Source of the DNA: Atherix ibis
Lineage: Eukaryota; Arthropoda; Insecta; Diptera; Athericidae
Length of the DNA stretch: 64,000 bases
Assembly (NCBI GenBank): GCA_958298945.1
Contig: OY282607.1
Location: 29,148,500 to 29,212,499 of the forward strand
Direction: 5' to 3'
Of the stretch, positions 1-10,979 are shown in pieces. A program made the position numbers and the translations under genes. The notes beneath the pieces are model-generated. The model did no database searches. It saw only the letters and a list, made by a program, of their open reading frames with translations, and was not told where the DNA came from. Every line of letters begins with the position of its first letter. Position 1 is the first letter of the stretch.

Positions 1-169
1 CAAGAATTTGTCGATGGTGACGGACGTCCGCGTATCATGGCGGAGTATCCAAGTGTCTCCAAGGTCTGATCTGATGCAAACAACCCTTATTTTGAGGATT
101 TCGAAGACTTTCTTAGAAAAAACTTGGTCGGCAGTTTGTTGTGAAGGTTTGTCTTCCTTAATTTCCTTC
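1..169 (-). CDS. candidate internal exon of an unrecognised host gene (runs off the left edge)
   Basis: On the minus strand a good 3' splice site (ATATTATTTTCAG) ends at base 170. It is followed by 56 uninterrupted codons to the window edge. The first base completes a split codon, then the peptide begins KEIKEDKPSQQTADQ and later contains ILKIRVVCIRSDLGDTW and RTSVTIDKF. The composition is protein-like (mixed charged and hydrophobic) and unlike the transposases nearby. No family was recognised. The phase matches a short start exon at 5830-5849: AG at its donor plus G here gives one Arg codon. An overlapping plus-strand frame is also open, so the strand is inferred from the splice site and composition. 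Confidence 0.45.
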
Positions 170-685
170 CTGAAAATAATATTTTCTAAAGGCTCCTTGC
201 AATTTTTTATAAGTAAACTCATGAACTCAACACAAAATTTAATAGCATATCGACAGTAATATTATGATGTCCTCTGAAGAATTTTTTGTTTTGAATTACA
301 TGAATTTCCATTTGTGAAAAAAAATTCACTGAGTTCTTAGCTATTCAAGGACTGTTTGCTATTCTAGGACTATTTTCCGATCTCAGCTGTTCAAAGACTA
401 TTTGTAATGTTCGGCCATCGATTAACTTATTAGCTTCAATGTTAATCGATGGTCTGACCTCACGAGATTTTTATTATTTTTTGATATTGAAGTCATCTCT
501 GAGCACTATTTGTCTTTCATTAAAAAAATTCTTTATATCACCAAAAAACGTGTACTCTCGATAAGAAAGCGTCTAAATAGGCTCATAGCAGCTTTCTGAA
601 AATTGAAAAGATTTTTTGTCGACCATTTATTATGAGGGATACAAGTTTTTTTTTAAAAATATTCATCATCAAACCGCTTTAAACA
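170..685. other. AT-rich spacer, probably intronic
   Basis: No coding, repeat or RNA signal was seen here. If the gene model at 1-169 and 5830-5849 is right, this is intron. Confidence 0.3.
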
Positions 686-689
686 ACTA

Positions 690-1125
690 TGCAAAAGGCT
701 GCGTTCAAAAAGAAATTTGATGTTTGGCGGCACGCTGCTGAAGCATAATAAAATCGTGCCATTTCTGAAGCGAATCATTACTGGCGATAAAAAATGGGTG
801 GAATACGAGCATATTTTTCGAAATAGATCATGCAGAAAGAGAGATGAACGATCGAAAAAAATTTCAAACCCAGGACTGATGGCCAATAAGGTTATGCCAT
901 GTGTATGGTGGGACTGGAAAGGAATCGTTCATTATAAACAGCTACCGTTCGGTTAAACTATTAACTTGGTACTGTATTGTAAGCAATTCGAGAGAGGTCT
1001 CCCGAAAAATTAAGATAGTCTGCCTGGGAAGTTTTGATATGATACATCCACCGTATAGCCCAGATATAGCACCGTCAGACTACTACTTGTTTCGATTTCT
1101 GCAGAACTCTCTTAACGGAACTAAG
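690..1125 (+). pseudogene. mariner transposase fragment (mellifera/irritans-like)
   Basis: Three pieces of a mariner transposase are readable in order: LLKHNKIVPFLKRIITGDKKW (first catalytic Asp in the TGD motif), VMPCVWWDWKGIVHY (the WWD-x-KG block), then PPYSPDIAPSDYYLF (third catalytic Asp in PSD). The region with the second Asp (HDNA) is missing, so about 70 codons have been lost internally. A frame change separates the WWD block from the C-terminal block. No terminal inverted repeats were found. It is a dead, 5'-truncated and internally deleted copy. Confidence 0.8.
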
Positions 1126-3480
1126 CTGGCTTGAACCAGAAACCACATAAGTTCTGTACTGATGGAATCATGGCTCTGCCCAAAAAATGCCGAAATATCT
1201 GTTAATCTTGTTGTGTTCTGCTAACTCTTTCGCATACAATATTTTGAGCAAATTTCTGCAAACTGAGAATTTATTCCTCCCAATTGGGAAACCCTTAGAT
1301 CCAATAATTTCATATTCAAGTCCACTTTTACCCTGCTTAAACATAATAACATCCTCTACACCATTTTAATAACTCTAATTGCTTAAATCTACCAAAAAAC
1401 AGACCAGCTTCATTAGGAAACTAGTAGCGCTAACTCACACGATTCTTATAGTCGCCAAAAGGCCTCATGAAAATGGCCCCAAGCTTATGTCTAAGAGAGC
1501 ATACATACATTAACCATTAAAATGGAGAATATTTGGTTTAAATAAATTGATTTCAACACTCCAATTTAAGTATCTCTATTTTAATCCAAAAAGAGCACGA
1601 ACTTTTTCGACTAATCAATAGTTCAAAATCAGTGTAACAAATTTAGCAAATTTTTTTTTATTTCGTTTGCTAAAAAAAAACCAAAAAAAAATAAAACAAA
1701 TTTGATTGAAAATTAAAAAAAAAAATATTATTCAATAAAAAAGTTAATATAAGAATTCATAAAACATATTGTAATCAATCTTATTAGAAGTAATTTTAGA
1801 AATTTTATTGTATCAAAGAAGAAAAAGTTTTCTTCAACATCATTAATTTAAATGTTCCTAAAATTAATTTGAAAATAATATTATTGATTAGCAATTAATC
1901 ATTTTAATATTGTATCAAATTAATTGCTAATATTAATACGATTTTAATTACTGTTCTCATCATCATCATTCAAATAACTATAATATTAAATGTTCACTTA
2001 CTAATTGTTTTAAATTCAATTTATTCTATTTTTATTATTACGATAGATGGAAAAATTTAAACTTTTGAAAATTGTCTGCATTTAACATGACTAAAACTAA
2101 AGTTATCTAATTAGTCAGTTCATTGAGACACAGAAACAATGCCTGCAAAATTTATCTAAAATGTAATTAAGGCAGACAGAATTTGTTGATTGCTTTTGTT
2201 GAACGAATTGCACCCTAAAAACTTTCAATTACTTAAAGTTGTTAGAGGAGTAATAATAAATAACAACAGAAAAAACGTGACGGATTAAAGTACTTTTAGT
2301 ACTTAACAAAATAAGCTTTTTAATCTTACAGATACTTGGATACTGATACTATTCGTTTTTCTAAACTGCACTATCTTCGTACGATTAGAATTGTGTTTAG
2401 TAAAAATTCTCCATAACAACATATACATACACATCTATGTTTAGAGTCATTAAATATGCTATATGGCATAAAGCTATAGTAGTATTACTTTTTTTTTATT
2501 TAGAAAAAAAAAGCTCTGTTCTTCGCTGGTTTGTTAGTATATGCTGACAATACTAAGTATGAGAAAGTAGTTTTTCTATAGAAATATTGGCGCCACACCA
2601 ATTTTACATTCGTATTTTTTTGGAGATCTTAAATATGAAGTACTTGGAATCTCTCTATTGTAAGGAAAATGACGAAAAAAAACTCATATAATCAAACTAA
2701 AAATTATGGCCAAAGGGCTTTAGTTTAATATCTGATGGAATATTTTTCAATTTCTGTTAGTAATTCCACAATTCGAAATTGACCTAAAAATGAGCGAAAC
2801 GATAGAAAAATTTCAAAATTATATAATAGTAAATTACGTTATTAGTAAAGTTCAACTTCTAAAAAGGACATTTATATAATTATATAAAGAAATTATAAAA
2901 ATAACAATTTGAACAAAAATATTCTGTTAAGTAAAATAAAAATATTAGCAATTCTGATAGTAATTTTAATGCTAAAGGACCATCCATCTTGCGGTTTGGA
3001 AAGTAATATTATATATAAAAAAATTCTGAGCCAAATTTTAGTAAACTTTTCATTTAATCAGATTTTATAAGTTTTGCCATTTTGCAATAAATATAATTTT
3101 ATATAAATAACTTAATTTATTTGGGGTAATTTTTAATGACAATTTTGCACATTTCGAGCTGTGATTTGGCCATTACTTAACTAATTTTAAATAATTAAAA
3201 ATTTGAGGATTGTCTGCGTTGACAAAATTTTTTATGTAGTTCTATGAGAAAATATTGGACGGCATCAAATTGCACTCAATTTGCATCACCAAATCTCGAA
3301 ATTACTTGTCCTGAGAACTTTTCGTAAGATAATGCGAAAAGTTTATCGTATCTTGTGGTGCAGTCTTGATAAAACTTAATATAGTCCAGATTAAAATCTT
3401 CAGGTGTAGACAAAACATCAAGTATATTATCCTAGTTAGTCTGCAGACAGACTTTTTCTTATTCTTTCTTTCTGCCGGAA
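1126..3480. other. AT-rich non-coding stretch
   Basis: Long A/T runs and no recognisable element. Open frames here are short and low in complexity. Probably intron or intergenic DNA. Confidence 0.3.
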
Positions 3481-4110
3481 CTTTTTTACTACTACGGTTT
3501 CGTATTTAGCTTTCGCACCTCAGCATGTCTGCGGTTTTATCATTGGCATTATGATTTAATTCGGAGACCGATTATTTTTTTTAGATCCTTCCTTTTTACG
3601 TTAAAACGTCGACGACAGAATGAGAGATAATTCCATATCCTCAATTGTGTGCTGACAATTAAGGTTTATCGCATCAACTTCCACCTTAAAGCTATATAGA
3701 CATGCTCTGCATCACCCATATCCCGTCAGAAACCGACTTCTCTGTGGTCTCTTTCGTTTTATGCAGCTTTGTCAGGAATGACATGATGCCTCTATCTTCC
3801 AGTAATCAATAAAGCCCAGTATCGTATCGCATTTTATTTATCCGTGTTGACCATTAGTCGACGGATTTCATTTCCCTTCCTTCGTCGATAATATATTCTG
3901 GCTCATTCATCTGCGAAACTTTTAATAATACAGACAACGTCATACAAATTAGTATCGAATACTTTCGAGGGTCTAAGTACACTTCTGACCAGATATGGGT
4001 AGCGTAGAGTAACGTAAAGCTGATAATTGAGACCAGAAACCTGCGTTAGCTCAATCTGAGCCAACCGTGATTAGTCACAACCCAAATTGCCTTTTCAACA
4101 ACAATTCTCA
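3480..4110 (-). pseudogene. degraded R1/Jockey-type LINE fragment (3' half)
   Basis: Read on the minus strand, broken frames give the order expected for the region after the reverse transcriptase of an R1-type LINE: a leucine-rich stretch SIISFTLLYATHIWS (like the SVLLYGAPVW motif of LINE-1 in this window), then a basic stretch, then GDAEHVYIALRWK, which resembles the DAEHVFFQCP zinc-knuckle region of such elements. All cysteines of the knuckle are lost and stops occur throughout. It is GC-richer than its flanks. It ends where element K begins. Confidence 0.45.
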
Positions 4111-4189
4111 GCTCAGATAACATATATGTACGGGGTAACCCAAATTAGATAGACTTATTTCGTTCTAAAATACTTTTTTGTTGTTCAAG

Positions 4190-5064
4190 GAGAATCGTTA
4201 TAATCACTTCTTAAATATGATATCATGCAAGTAGTTGCCCTGAGCTCGAATGGCGTAATGTGCCCGTTCTTCGGCAGTTCCATGACATTTCCAGGTGCTT
4301 CGGCTGATATGGCGGCTTATTTATGCAAAACAATTTTTTAATATCATACGACCAGGAAACAAAGGCTTCGAAAAATCTTTTGTGTGTCAAGATGTGTGAG
4401 GTGGAGCGTCATCTTGTTGAAACCAGAGGTGACGCATACTATTTTCACGAATAGTTGGCATTAAAAAATCGGTTATCATAGCCCGAAAACGCTACTGATT
4501 GACAATTGTTGCTTGACCAAGTTCATCTTCAAGAAAAAAAACGGCTCGATGACCATATCAGCAAAAATACCGCAGCACACAGTCAATTTTTGGTCGTGAA
4601 AAGGTATCTCTTCAATCCCGTAGAACCGTCAGTTTAGTTTATTTACGATTCTGTATAACGTGAAATGTATATGATCACTTATGATGATTTTTTACCAAAA
4701 ATCCTCCACAATTTTGGCTATTCGAACGACGAATTTTGCATATTTCAAACGACGGGACTTATTGCCTAACAGCAGTTCAGGCACCTATAAAGAGGTGTAA
4801 AGATCTCCAACTGCGCAGAACCCCGTGGAAATGATGTGTTCGCCGGCCTAACACTGATCGCATTTTATTTGGACGTCAGAGATTAGCGGCAGTACGAGAA
4901 AAACAATTTTTTTTTGTGCAAACGCTTTATTGTGTTCTTTAATGGCGCAGTTTTCACTTTATTTTTTTTCTCCACACACGTTGAGTTTTCACAAATTGAA
5001 AAGTTATTTTGAAAATACAACTGAACAAATTCAGCACGTTTGGGTGGCGTGTACTGCTGCATGG
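4190..5064 (-). pseudogene. transposase of element K (WFQQD type)
   Basis: The probable start is MQQYTPPKRAEFVQLYFQNN at about 5064, a form typical of the N-terminal helix-turn-helix of insect transposases that carry the WFQQDGA motif. Further on the minus strand are GIEEIPFHDQKLTVCCGIFA (the LTVW-G block), then RFRAMITDFLMP and HLWFQQDDAPPHTS, where the second catalytic Asp survives. Beyond this the frame decays (KLFCINKPPYQP) and the WPPRS-DLTPLDFFLWGYLK block is not readable. A deletion follows the N-terminal domain, and several frameshifts and stops are present. This family cuts and pastes DNA at TA sites; this copy cannot. Confidence 0.65.
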
Positions 5065-5106
5065 TAGAAATCCACTTGGATTGAAGTATTTTAAACGTGC
5101 TGTATG

Positions 5107-5505
5107 ACAACTGTCAAATTAAACCTGTTAAAATAGTAGTGTTGCCTGATAGGTCCTATATGATAGCTCTCAGACAAAACCTGTCAAAATTTTAGTGTTG
5201 TCTGATGGGTTCTATATGATAGCTTTTTTGATAAAACCTCTCAAAATTATAGTATTGCCTGATGGGTCTTATATAACAGCTCTCAGACAAAACCCGTCAA
5301 AATTGTAGTATTGCCTGATGGGTCATATATGATAGCTTTTTTGATAAAACCTCTCAAAATTATAGTATTGCCTGATGGGTCTTATATAACAGCTCTCAGA
5401 CAAAACCCGTCAAAATTGTAGTATTGCCTGATGGATCCTATATAACAGGTCGCAGACAAAATCTGTCAAAATTATAGTGTTGCCTGTTGAGTCTATCTAA
5501 TATAG
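5107..5505. repeat. tandem array, 7 units of 56-57 bp
   Basis: The marker GCCTGAT recurs at 5144, 5200 (as GTCTGAT), 5257, 5313, 5370, 5426 and 5482 (as GCCTGTT), a spacing of 56-57 bp. Each unit holds AAACC-TGTCAAAATT-TAGT-TTGCCTGATGGGT. Units alternate between a form with TTTTTTGATAAAACCTCTC and one with CTCTCAGACAAAACCCGTC, making a 113-bp higher-order unit repeated almost exactly (5257-5369 and 5370-5482). The array begins about 40 bp upstream of the transposase start of element K and stops at its inverted end. Confidence 0.9.
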
Positions 5506-5512
5506 CTCATAT

Positions 5513-7717
5513 TGTATGTTTAGCCGTAATCAAATGACGGGACTGCATGTTCTTAACTGCGAATTAAATAACTCCTTAAATTGAACTCTAAATGGATATT
5601 CGCTTATAATAAAGATATTGATTTTTTTTTTTTATGACATGACAAGGACACGTTTAACTACGATTTGTAGAAAATGTGGTAAGGTTCTTACCTTAAAAAA
5701 AATGATTTTTAAAAAATGAATATTCTTACAAAACTAAAATTTTTTTTAAGCTTTAAATACTAAATAATCCTAAATTCGGCAATACTAAGCTATTATTTTG
5801 ACAATAAAATAAAAACGATTAAGTCTCACCTGAGCTTATTACCTTTCATTGTAAAGTTAACTACTTAAACAACAAGAAGCATAACAAATTCTCTATGCTC
5901 CTTTCAATATCAAGAACATTTGATAGTTAAGTTTACCTAAAATGGTAAACAATTCAAATTTATTATATTAATAAAAATTCTTCTTATTTATCGTTGGAAA
6001 ATTCTATCCAAATTAACTCAAATAAATTTCTATAAAGCATTTGTAAATTCCGAAGAAAAAAATAATAAAAGTAGAAAGAAATTCCACTTTAAATGAGTCT
6101 AATAAAGTTGTCTTAAATTGTAATCTTGGTGGAAAATCATAGCTATTAATTTACTATCAAAAAGGATACTAAAAATAAATGAATGGAAAAAAGCAATTTT
6201 AAATTGTTGATAAGAAAAATTTGCCGCAAAAAGAAGAAGAAAAATATAATAATAATTATTATAAATAAAAGAAAGAAAAAAACCAATTATTACCTAAATT
6301 AACATTTAAATGTTCAAATGGCCCAATAAATTAAGGCTGACTTTTCACAATGATATGTTCATAAATTAAAAGGAATTCACAAATTACTTCTTTTAAATGG
6401 TACGTCTACGAACATGCAAATAATAATAATAATAGAAAAAAAGGAATCGCTTCAAATCCTTAAGAAATTATAAATTATTACCTTAACATAAATTGCGTGT
6501 TTCCCTCTACAACCGATAAATCTTTTTTGGGAATTAGCTGGCAAGGGAAATTTGTTGAGCATAAAACCGTTGTTGAGGAGCAAAAATCAGAGAAACTAAT
6601 TTATCTAAAAATTACATTCTTTACATGATCATTAAGATGATAGTAGCCAAGCTAAATGGTATCCTGTTTTGTCCATTATTTTTATATAATTTCTTTGGGG
6701 AATAGGAAATGCCAAATTGCAAATTGTTTGCTTCGAAAGTATACTACTCTATACGCCGATTCGAAATAGTCATAGCAGAAGCAATTAAAATTCATACAAC
6801 AAAATGAATTTTCGTTAAGCTCTGTTAATCTGGTGGAAATTCTCTGGCTTTTTGGTTGGTCCCGCGGCACCGGAATTTTTGGATTATTTATGCCAAGTTT
6901 TATTTACCCTGCATTTGTGAAGATAAAGTATTTTTCTTCCAATTAATTAGATTTGCTATCAAAAAGTTAATTTGCACAAAAATTGATATAATGTCGGTTT
7001 GTTGAAAAAGTTAATTTCTCTTGGAACAGATTTTATGTAGGAAAATTTCGATGTGAACCAAAAAAATTCGAAAACTCAAATAATTTAGGACAACCGATAA
7101 TCACTTTTATGTGAACATTGCATTTTATAATAGATTCGAAATGTGATCAAAGTTGCATAGCTATACACTTTGCGATGATGTTGTCTATATACAAACAATC
7201 CAAAGAGTCCTGCTTCATGTTTGGCGACCGGATATTTGTATCTAGATTCGTATATGGTTCGTGAAACACAAATACGCATAATGAAAACTCAACACGTGAA
7301 ATTACTTTAAATGCATGCAATTTTGTATAAAGCAATGTTCATGAGTGTAGATAATGTAGTGCTTTTGGGGCCCATCTATATATGTGAATGAATGTCCTTA
7401 TTTTCAAGTACGATAGATATGTTGAAAGAGATGCTATTTGGATAGATTAAACCAGGGATTATGTACTGGACATTTTAGAAAATGGATAATTTTGCTTTAA
7501 ATATTTTGTTCATCACATTAAATCTGGAAACATTTCGCATATCAATCAGAGCAAATAAATTAGATATTTACATATTTTATTTATATCTAAAAATTTATAT
7601 AGTATAAAAACGTAATTAATGATGATAATTAGAGATAATTCTTTTCATTAAATTAGAGGTTTTTTTCCATATTTTATAAAAATTCCTTTTTAAATTTCCC
7701 TTAACTTTGATCATATG
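5513..7717. other. AT-rich non-coding stretch (apart from the candidate exon at 5830-5849)
   Basis: Poly-A/T-rich sequence without recognisable repeats or genes. A short GC-richer patch on the minus strand near 6780-6890 has an open frame (PRDQPKSQRISTRLTELNEN), but there is no convincing acceptor and no family match. Confidence 0.3.
5830..5849 (-). CDS. candidate first coding exon, partner of the exon at 1-169
   Basis: The minus strand reads ACAATGAAAGG with an in-frame TAA five codons upstream of the ATG, then six codons (MKGNKL) and AG, followed by a consensus 5' splice site (CAG|GTGAGA). The exon ends in phase 2, which is what the acceptor at 170 needs. The intron would be 5,660 bp and would hold the mariner fragment, LINE relic and element K. 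A 20-nt coding exon is weak evidence alone; the phase match (expected one time in three by chance) and good splice sites are the support. Confidence 0.25.
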
Positions 7718-8029
7718 TATTGGGTTCTCCGAAAAGTAATTTCGTTGTTTCCCGACAGAGGATTTAATTGTATTTCTTCACAACCAACTTCATACTTAAG
7801 CCACATAATCATATGTATTTTGGCAGATGACATAACAAGGGTTGCTTGTGATAAAATTCTATTGATTCTGCACAGTAGTTTTTGGTTGATACTCTTTTAA
7901 ATATGGAAAGTGAAAAACAACATTTTTGGCATATTTCACTTTTTTACTATAGAAAAGATAAAAATACTGTTCAAAGAAGAAAAAACATTATCCGGCCATT
8001 TTGATCTCGAAGATCTGGTTGGCAAAATT

Positions 8030-8667
8030 TCGATCCGCTAATTTTGATCTCGAAGATGCACCATGTTCTGGAAGGCCAATTGAAGCTGATGAAGACACAA
8101 TAAAGGCATTAATTGATGAAAACCAGTGAATAACAACTCGTCAGCTCGCTAAAAGATTAAATTTCTCAAATTTGACCGTTCATGATTATTGGGAACGGCT
8201 AGTTTTAATCTCAAAGCTCAACATATGCGTTTCTAATCTTCTTACGGAGCAAATTTGTGCCGTCGCATTGACGTTTGTGATTTGCTACTCAAACGCCAAG
8301 AAAATGGTCCATTTTTGAAGCGTATGATCACTGGGGACGAGAAATGGGTTGTCTACAACAATGTTAAGCGCAAAAGATTCTGGAGTAGAAAAAATGAACC
8401 GGCTCAAAGCAGTTCGAAAGCCAATATTCATCAAAAAAAGGTTATGCTACCTGTTTGGTGGGATTTCAAAGGAATCGTTTATTTTGAGCTTCTACCGAGC
8501 AACACAACGATCAATTCAGAAGTGTCCTGTCATCAGTTGGACAAATTCAATGATTCACTTAAGGAAAAAAAACCACAATTGGTCAATAGGAAAGGTATAG
8601 AGTTCCGAAAGGATAATGCGAAACTACATACAAGTTTGACCACCATACTCTCAAGACCTAGCACCTT
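8030..8667 (+). pseudogene. mariner A1 transposase, 5' part (continues after the LINE at 10205-10445)
   Basis: The helix-turn-helix part is readable as NFDLEDAPCSGRPIEADED, then ITTRQLAKRLNFSNLTVHDY with stops between. From 8255 the frame is open: RRIDVCDLLLKRQ, MITGDEKWVVYNNV (first catalytic Asp), VMLPVWWDFKGIVYFELLP, and RKDNAKLHTSLT (second Asp). The frame then breaks and the LINE follows. On the far side SDYHLFRSLQ supplies the third Asp, and LDGKTFNSNEKVKNHLD matches the C-terminal part of copy A3. This DD34D pattern places it in the mellifera/irritans group of mariners. Stops, a frameshift and the insertion make it inactive. Confidence 0.85.
8652..8667. repeat. target-site duplication of LINE-1a (left copy)
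   Basis: CAAGACCTAGCACCTT here matches CAAGACCTATCACCTT at 10194-10209 (15 of 16). The sequence belongs to the YSPDLAP codons of the mariner, so the duplication must come from the LINE insertion. The terminal TT may overlap the LINE tail. Confidence 0.85.
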
Positions 8668-10193
8668 TTTTTTTTCTTCTGTTTAGATTAATGAGGTACA
8701 GGGGAAAACCTTCAAAAGGTACTCGCCTGGAAGACCTTCTACCTGCCAGGCGAGTTATGCGGGATTTTTACCTCGCTAAAATCTAACCTGCACCTCTGAT
8801 CTTGCTCCCGGACCGATGGTTCCCCGGCGGCACTCTTTGTAAATACTACTTCGCCTGAGCGTTCTTGTTTGATGCTACTGCTGTCCCGATGTTATGACGC
8901 CTCGCGGCCTATTCTTCGTACGTTGTGTGGAGATCCTTGTTAATGGATTCCGCGTACTCTGCAATTCTGTTCCAAGCCGATTGGCTATTCAGCATGCACT
9001 CCACTATATTTTCTGGACTGATGGAACGGTCCAGATTTCTCTCCAGCTCCACCCGCGTCTCCTCGTAGAGGGGGCACTGAAAGAACACGTGTTCTGCGTC
9101 TTCGATCACATCGCGGCAATGATGACAGTTTGGGGAGTCAGTTCTCTTGAATCTGTGCAAGTATGCCCGAAAGCATCCATGCCCAGTCAAGAGTTGGGTG
9201 AAGTAATACCCGACTTCCCCGTGCAGGCGAGTGACCCATTTGGTAACATGTGGGATGAGCCGATGAGTCCACCGACACTTCGTCGAGTTGTTCCATCTCT
9301 CTTGCCAGAGGCGAAGACTCTCGGGTCTCTCCCCTTCACAGAGGACCTTTCGCCGCTCTTCCTTCTTCCTACGATGTTGGCGTTCCCGCTCTCCTGCCAG
9401 GATGTCCATGGGTAGGCATGATGCCACGATGTTGACCGCATCGTGTGATACCGTTCGGTATACTGACGCCACTCTGATCGTTGAGAGCCGCTGGACTGAT
9501 GTCATTGTCTTGCGGTATGTTGTTAGCTCTAGCGATTTCGCCTACACTGGTGCTCCGTATAGCAGGACGGAGGTAATCACAGTTGCCAGTAGTCGCCTTC
9601 GGATTTGCCTGGGGCCTCCGATATTGGGCATTATCCGCGAAAGTGCACCCTGTACTGCTGATGCCTTCCTGCTGACGCTGGAGATGTGCTCCTTGTAGTT
9701 GAGTCTGGCATCCAAGACCACTCCTAGATACCAGATGTAGGGTAGTGACCGGATGTCGTGATCGCCTACTCTTATGGTGATGGTGTCCATTTTCTTCCGG
9801 CTACTCACAAGGAGTGCCTCGGTCTTATGTTCCGCCAAAGACAGGTCTGCCGATGTCATCCACTATCTTACGCTCCGGATGGTGATGGAGAATGCGGCTT
9901 CCAGTTCCTCTAGGTGTTTGGCTACCAGGACAACCGCTACGTCGTCTGCGAAAGCCACGAGTGTTGTGTTCGTCGGTAATTGCAGATGGAGTAGGCTGTC
10001 GTACATGACGTTCCACAAGAGTGGCCCCAGAACAGAGCCCTGAGGTACCCCTCCCGTGACCCCATACTCTGCTGGCCCATCCTCGGTCTCGTATTGCAGT
10101 AGTCGATCACTGAAGTATGATCTGACCATCCTCCGTAGGTAGTAGGGCACCCTCATGTTCTCAAGGGCCTCCAAGATTCGATCCCAGCGGGCC
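8668..10193 (-). mobile_element. LINE-1a: 5'-truncated R1-clade LINE
   Basis: A poly-A tail on the minus strand (T-run at 8666-8675), a roughly 240-bp 3' untranslated region and a 5'-truncated reverse-transcriptase reading region are bounded by a 16-bp target duplication. A second, independent copy is at 32873-33886 with the same 3' end. Truncation inside the reverse transcriptase is typical of target-primed reverse transcription. Confidence 0.9.
8909..10193 (-). pseudogene. LINE-1a reverse transcriptase and C-terminal zinc knuckle
   Basis: Minus-strand order: WDRILEALENMRVPYYLRRM (palm entry), GVTGGVPQGSVLGPLLWNVM, then AFADDVAVVL, the catalytic FADD box. A frame change at about 9860 leads into KTEALLVSSRKKMDTI and LPYIWYLGVVLDARLNYKEH (thumb side), then LLYGAPV. 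Another frame change is followed by RTVSHDAVNIVASCLPMDIL and the zinc knuckle CHHCRDVIEDAEHVFFQC (C-x2-C-x8-H-x4-C, all four ligands kept). The endonuclease and N-terminal part are absent. The motif set fits the R1 clade of arthropod LINEs. It cannot give a functional protein because of truncation and at least two frameshifts. Confidence 0.9.
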
Positions 10194-10209
10194 AAGACCT
10201 ATCACCTTC
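10194..10209. repeat. target-site duplication of LINE-1a (right copy)
   Basis: Partner of 8652-8667, differing by one base (T for G). Directly after it the mariner reading region resumes with the Ser-Asp-Tyr-His codons that hold the third catalytic Asp. Confidence 0.85.
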
Positions 10210-10569
10210 CGATTATCATTTGTTTCGTTCTCTACAAAAATGTTTAGACGGTAAAACATTTAATTCAAACGAGAAGGTTAAAAATCACTTGGATTAGTTT
10301 TTTCCCAGCAAAGAACATAAATTTTATGACCGTGTAATCATGCTACTGCCAGAAAGTTGGTAAAGGGTTTTGGATTAGACTAGACAATATTTAATTGAAT
10401 AAAATATTAATTTACTATTAGAAAACCGTCTGTTATTTTTATATAAAAAAAACGAATTTAGTTCCCGGACAACCCTTTAATTACTACTAGTCCTTAATTA
10501 TTATATATTTAAGCTTCAAATGGAAAGAGTAATCTGGAAGATAGGTTCTTGAACGTAAGTATATCCCAT

Positions 10570-10850
10570 CTGTGAAACTAGTTTAATGATCTTAGTCTAT
10601 TTTAAAGCAATCAACGGGGTCAATGACCTTTGTTCTCTTTTATAGAATTAATCCGTGATAAAAACAATGACCTTGGCTTACTTTTTTGAATATGTAGTGA
10701 TAGGTTGAATGATATATGCTTGACCGTAAGACAATTTCATCAATGGTTTTGGCTTACGCGAAAAAGTCAATGACCTTGGATTATTTTCGAGCAATTGACT
10801 ATGACGGATTCAACGACCTTTGATTATTTTTACATTATTGATCTGTGATG
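10570..10850. repeat. degenerate dispersed repeat around TCAATGACCTTGG
   Basis: The phrase (T/A)CAATGACCTT(T/G)G with a following TTACTTTT or TTATTTT recurs at about 10612, 10665, 10772 and 10812, with a related GTTGACTTTGGCTTACTTTT near 11605. Spacing is irregular (about 40-110 bp). It may be an eroded tandem array; the origin is unknown. Confidence 0.4.
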
Positions 10851-10979
10851 TCAATAAACAGTGTTTACTTCTGTAGCAGTATATTAATAGGTGCAATTAG
10901 TATGCTACTTCTGGGTGAACGATCAAACTATGATCAATACGAGTAGTGACTTACGGATCTTGGTGAACCCGCAGAACCT

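Larger units (their letters stand above)
4132..5512 (-). mobile_element. element K: Tc1/mariner-superfamily transposon with internal tandem array
   Basis: Both ends carry an inverted match, ATTAGATAGACT at 4144-4155 and AGTCTATCTAAT at 5490-5501, taken as the inner part of terminal inverted repeats. Between them, on the minus strand, lies a broken transposase. A 56-57 bp tandem array fills the space between the 5' end and the transposase start. The outer ends are too diverged to fix to the base. Confidence 0.55.
7718..10479 (+). mobile_element. mariner A1, interrupted by LINE-1a
   Basis: The left end TTGGGTTCTCCGAAAAGTAA follows TA at 7718-7719; the right end CCCGGACAACCC is followed by TA at 10478-10479. 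The ends are inverted copies of each other and match the two other A copies at 41.6 and 44.9 kb. Without the LINE the element is about 1.2 kb, the usual mariner length. Confidence 0.9.

Noticed and set aside
5107..5505. CRISPR-like array at 5.1-5.5 kb
   Set aside because: Units are contiguous 56-57 bp repeats without unique spacers, inside a transposon of a eukaryotic genome.
8894..10043. Several long plus-strand frames (up to 173 codons) in the 8.9-10 kb region
   Set aside because: Antisense shadows of the GC-richer LINE-1a reverse transcriptase on the minus strand.
10500..10556. Possible small exon (ASNGKSNLEDRFLN before a GTAAGT donor)
   Set aside because: No polypyrimidine acceptor in front and only 14 codons; too weak to call.
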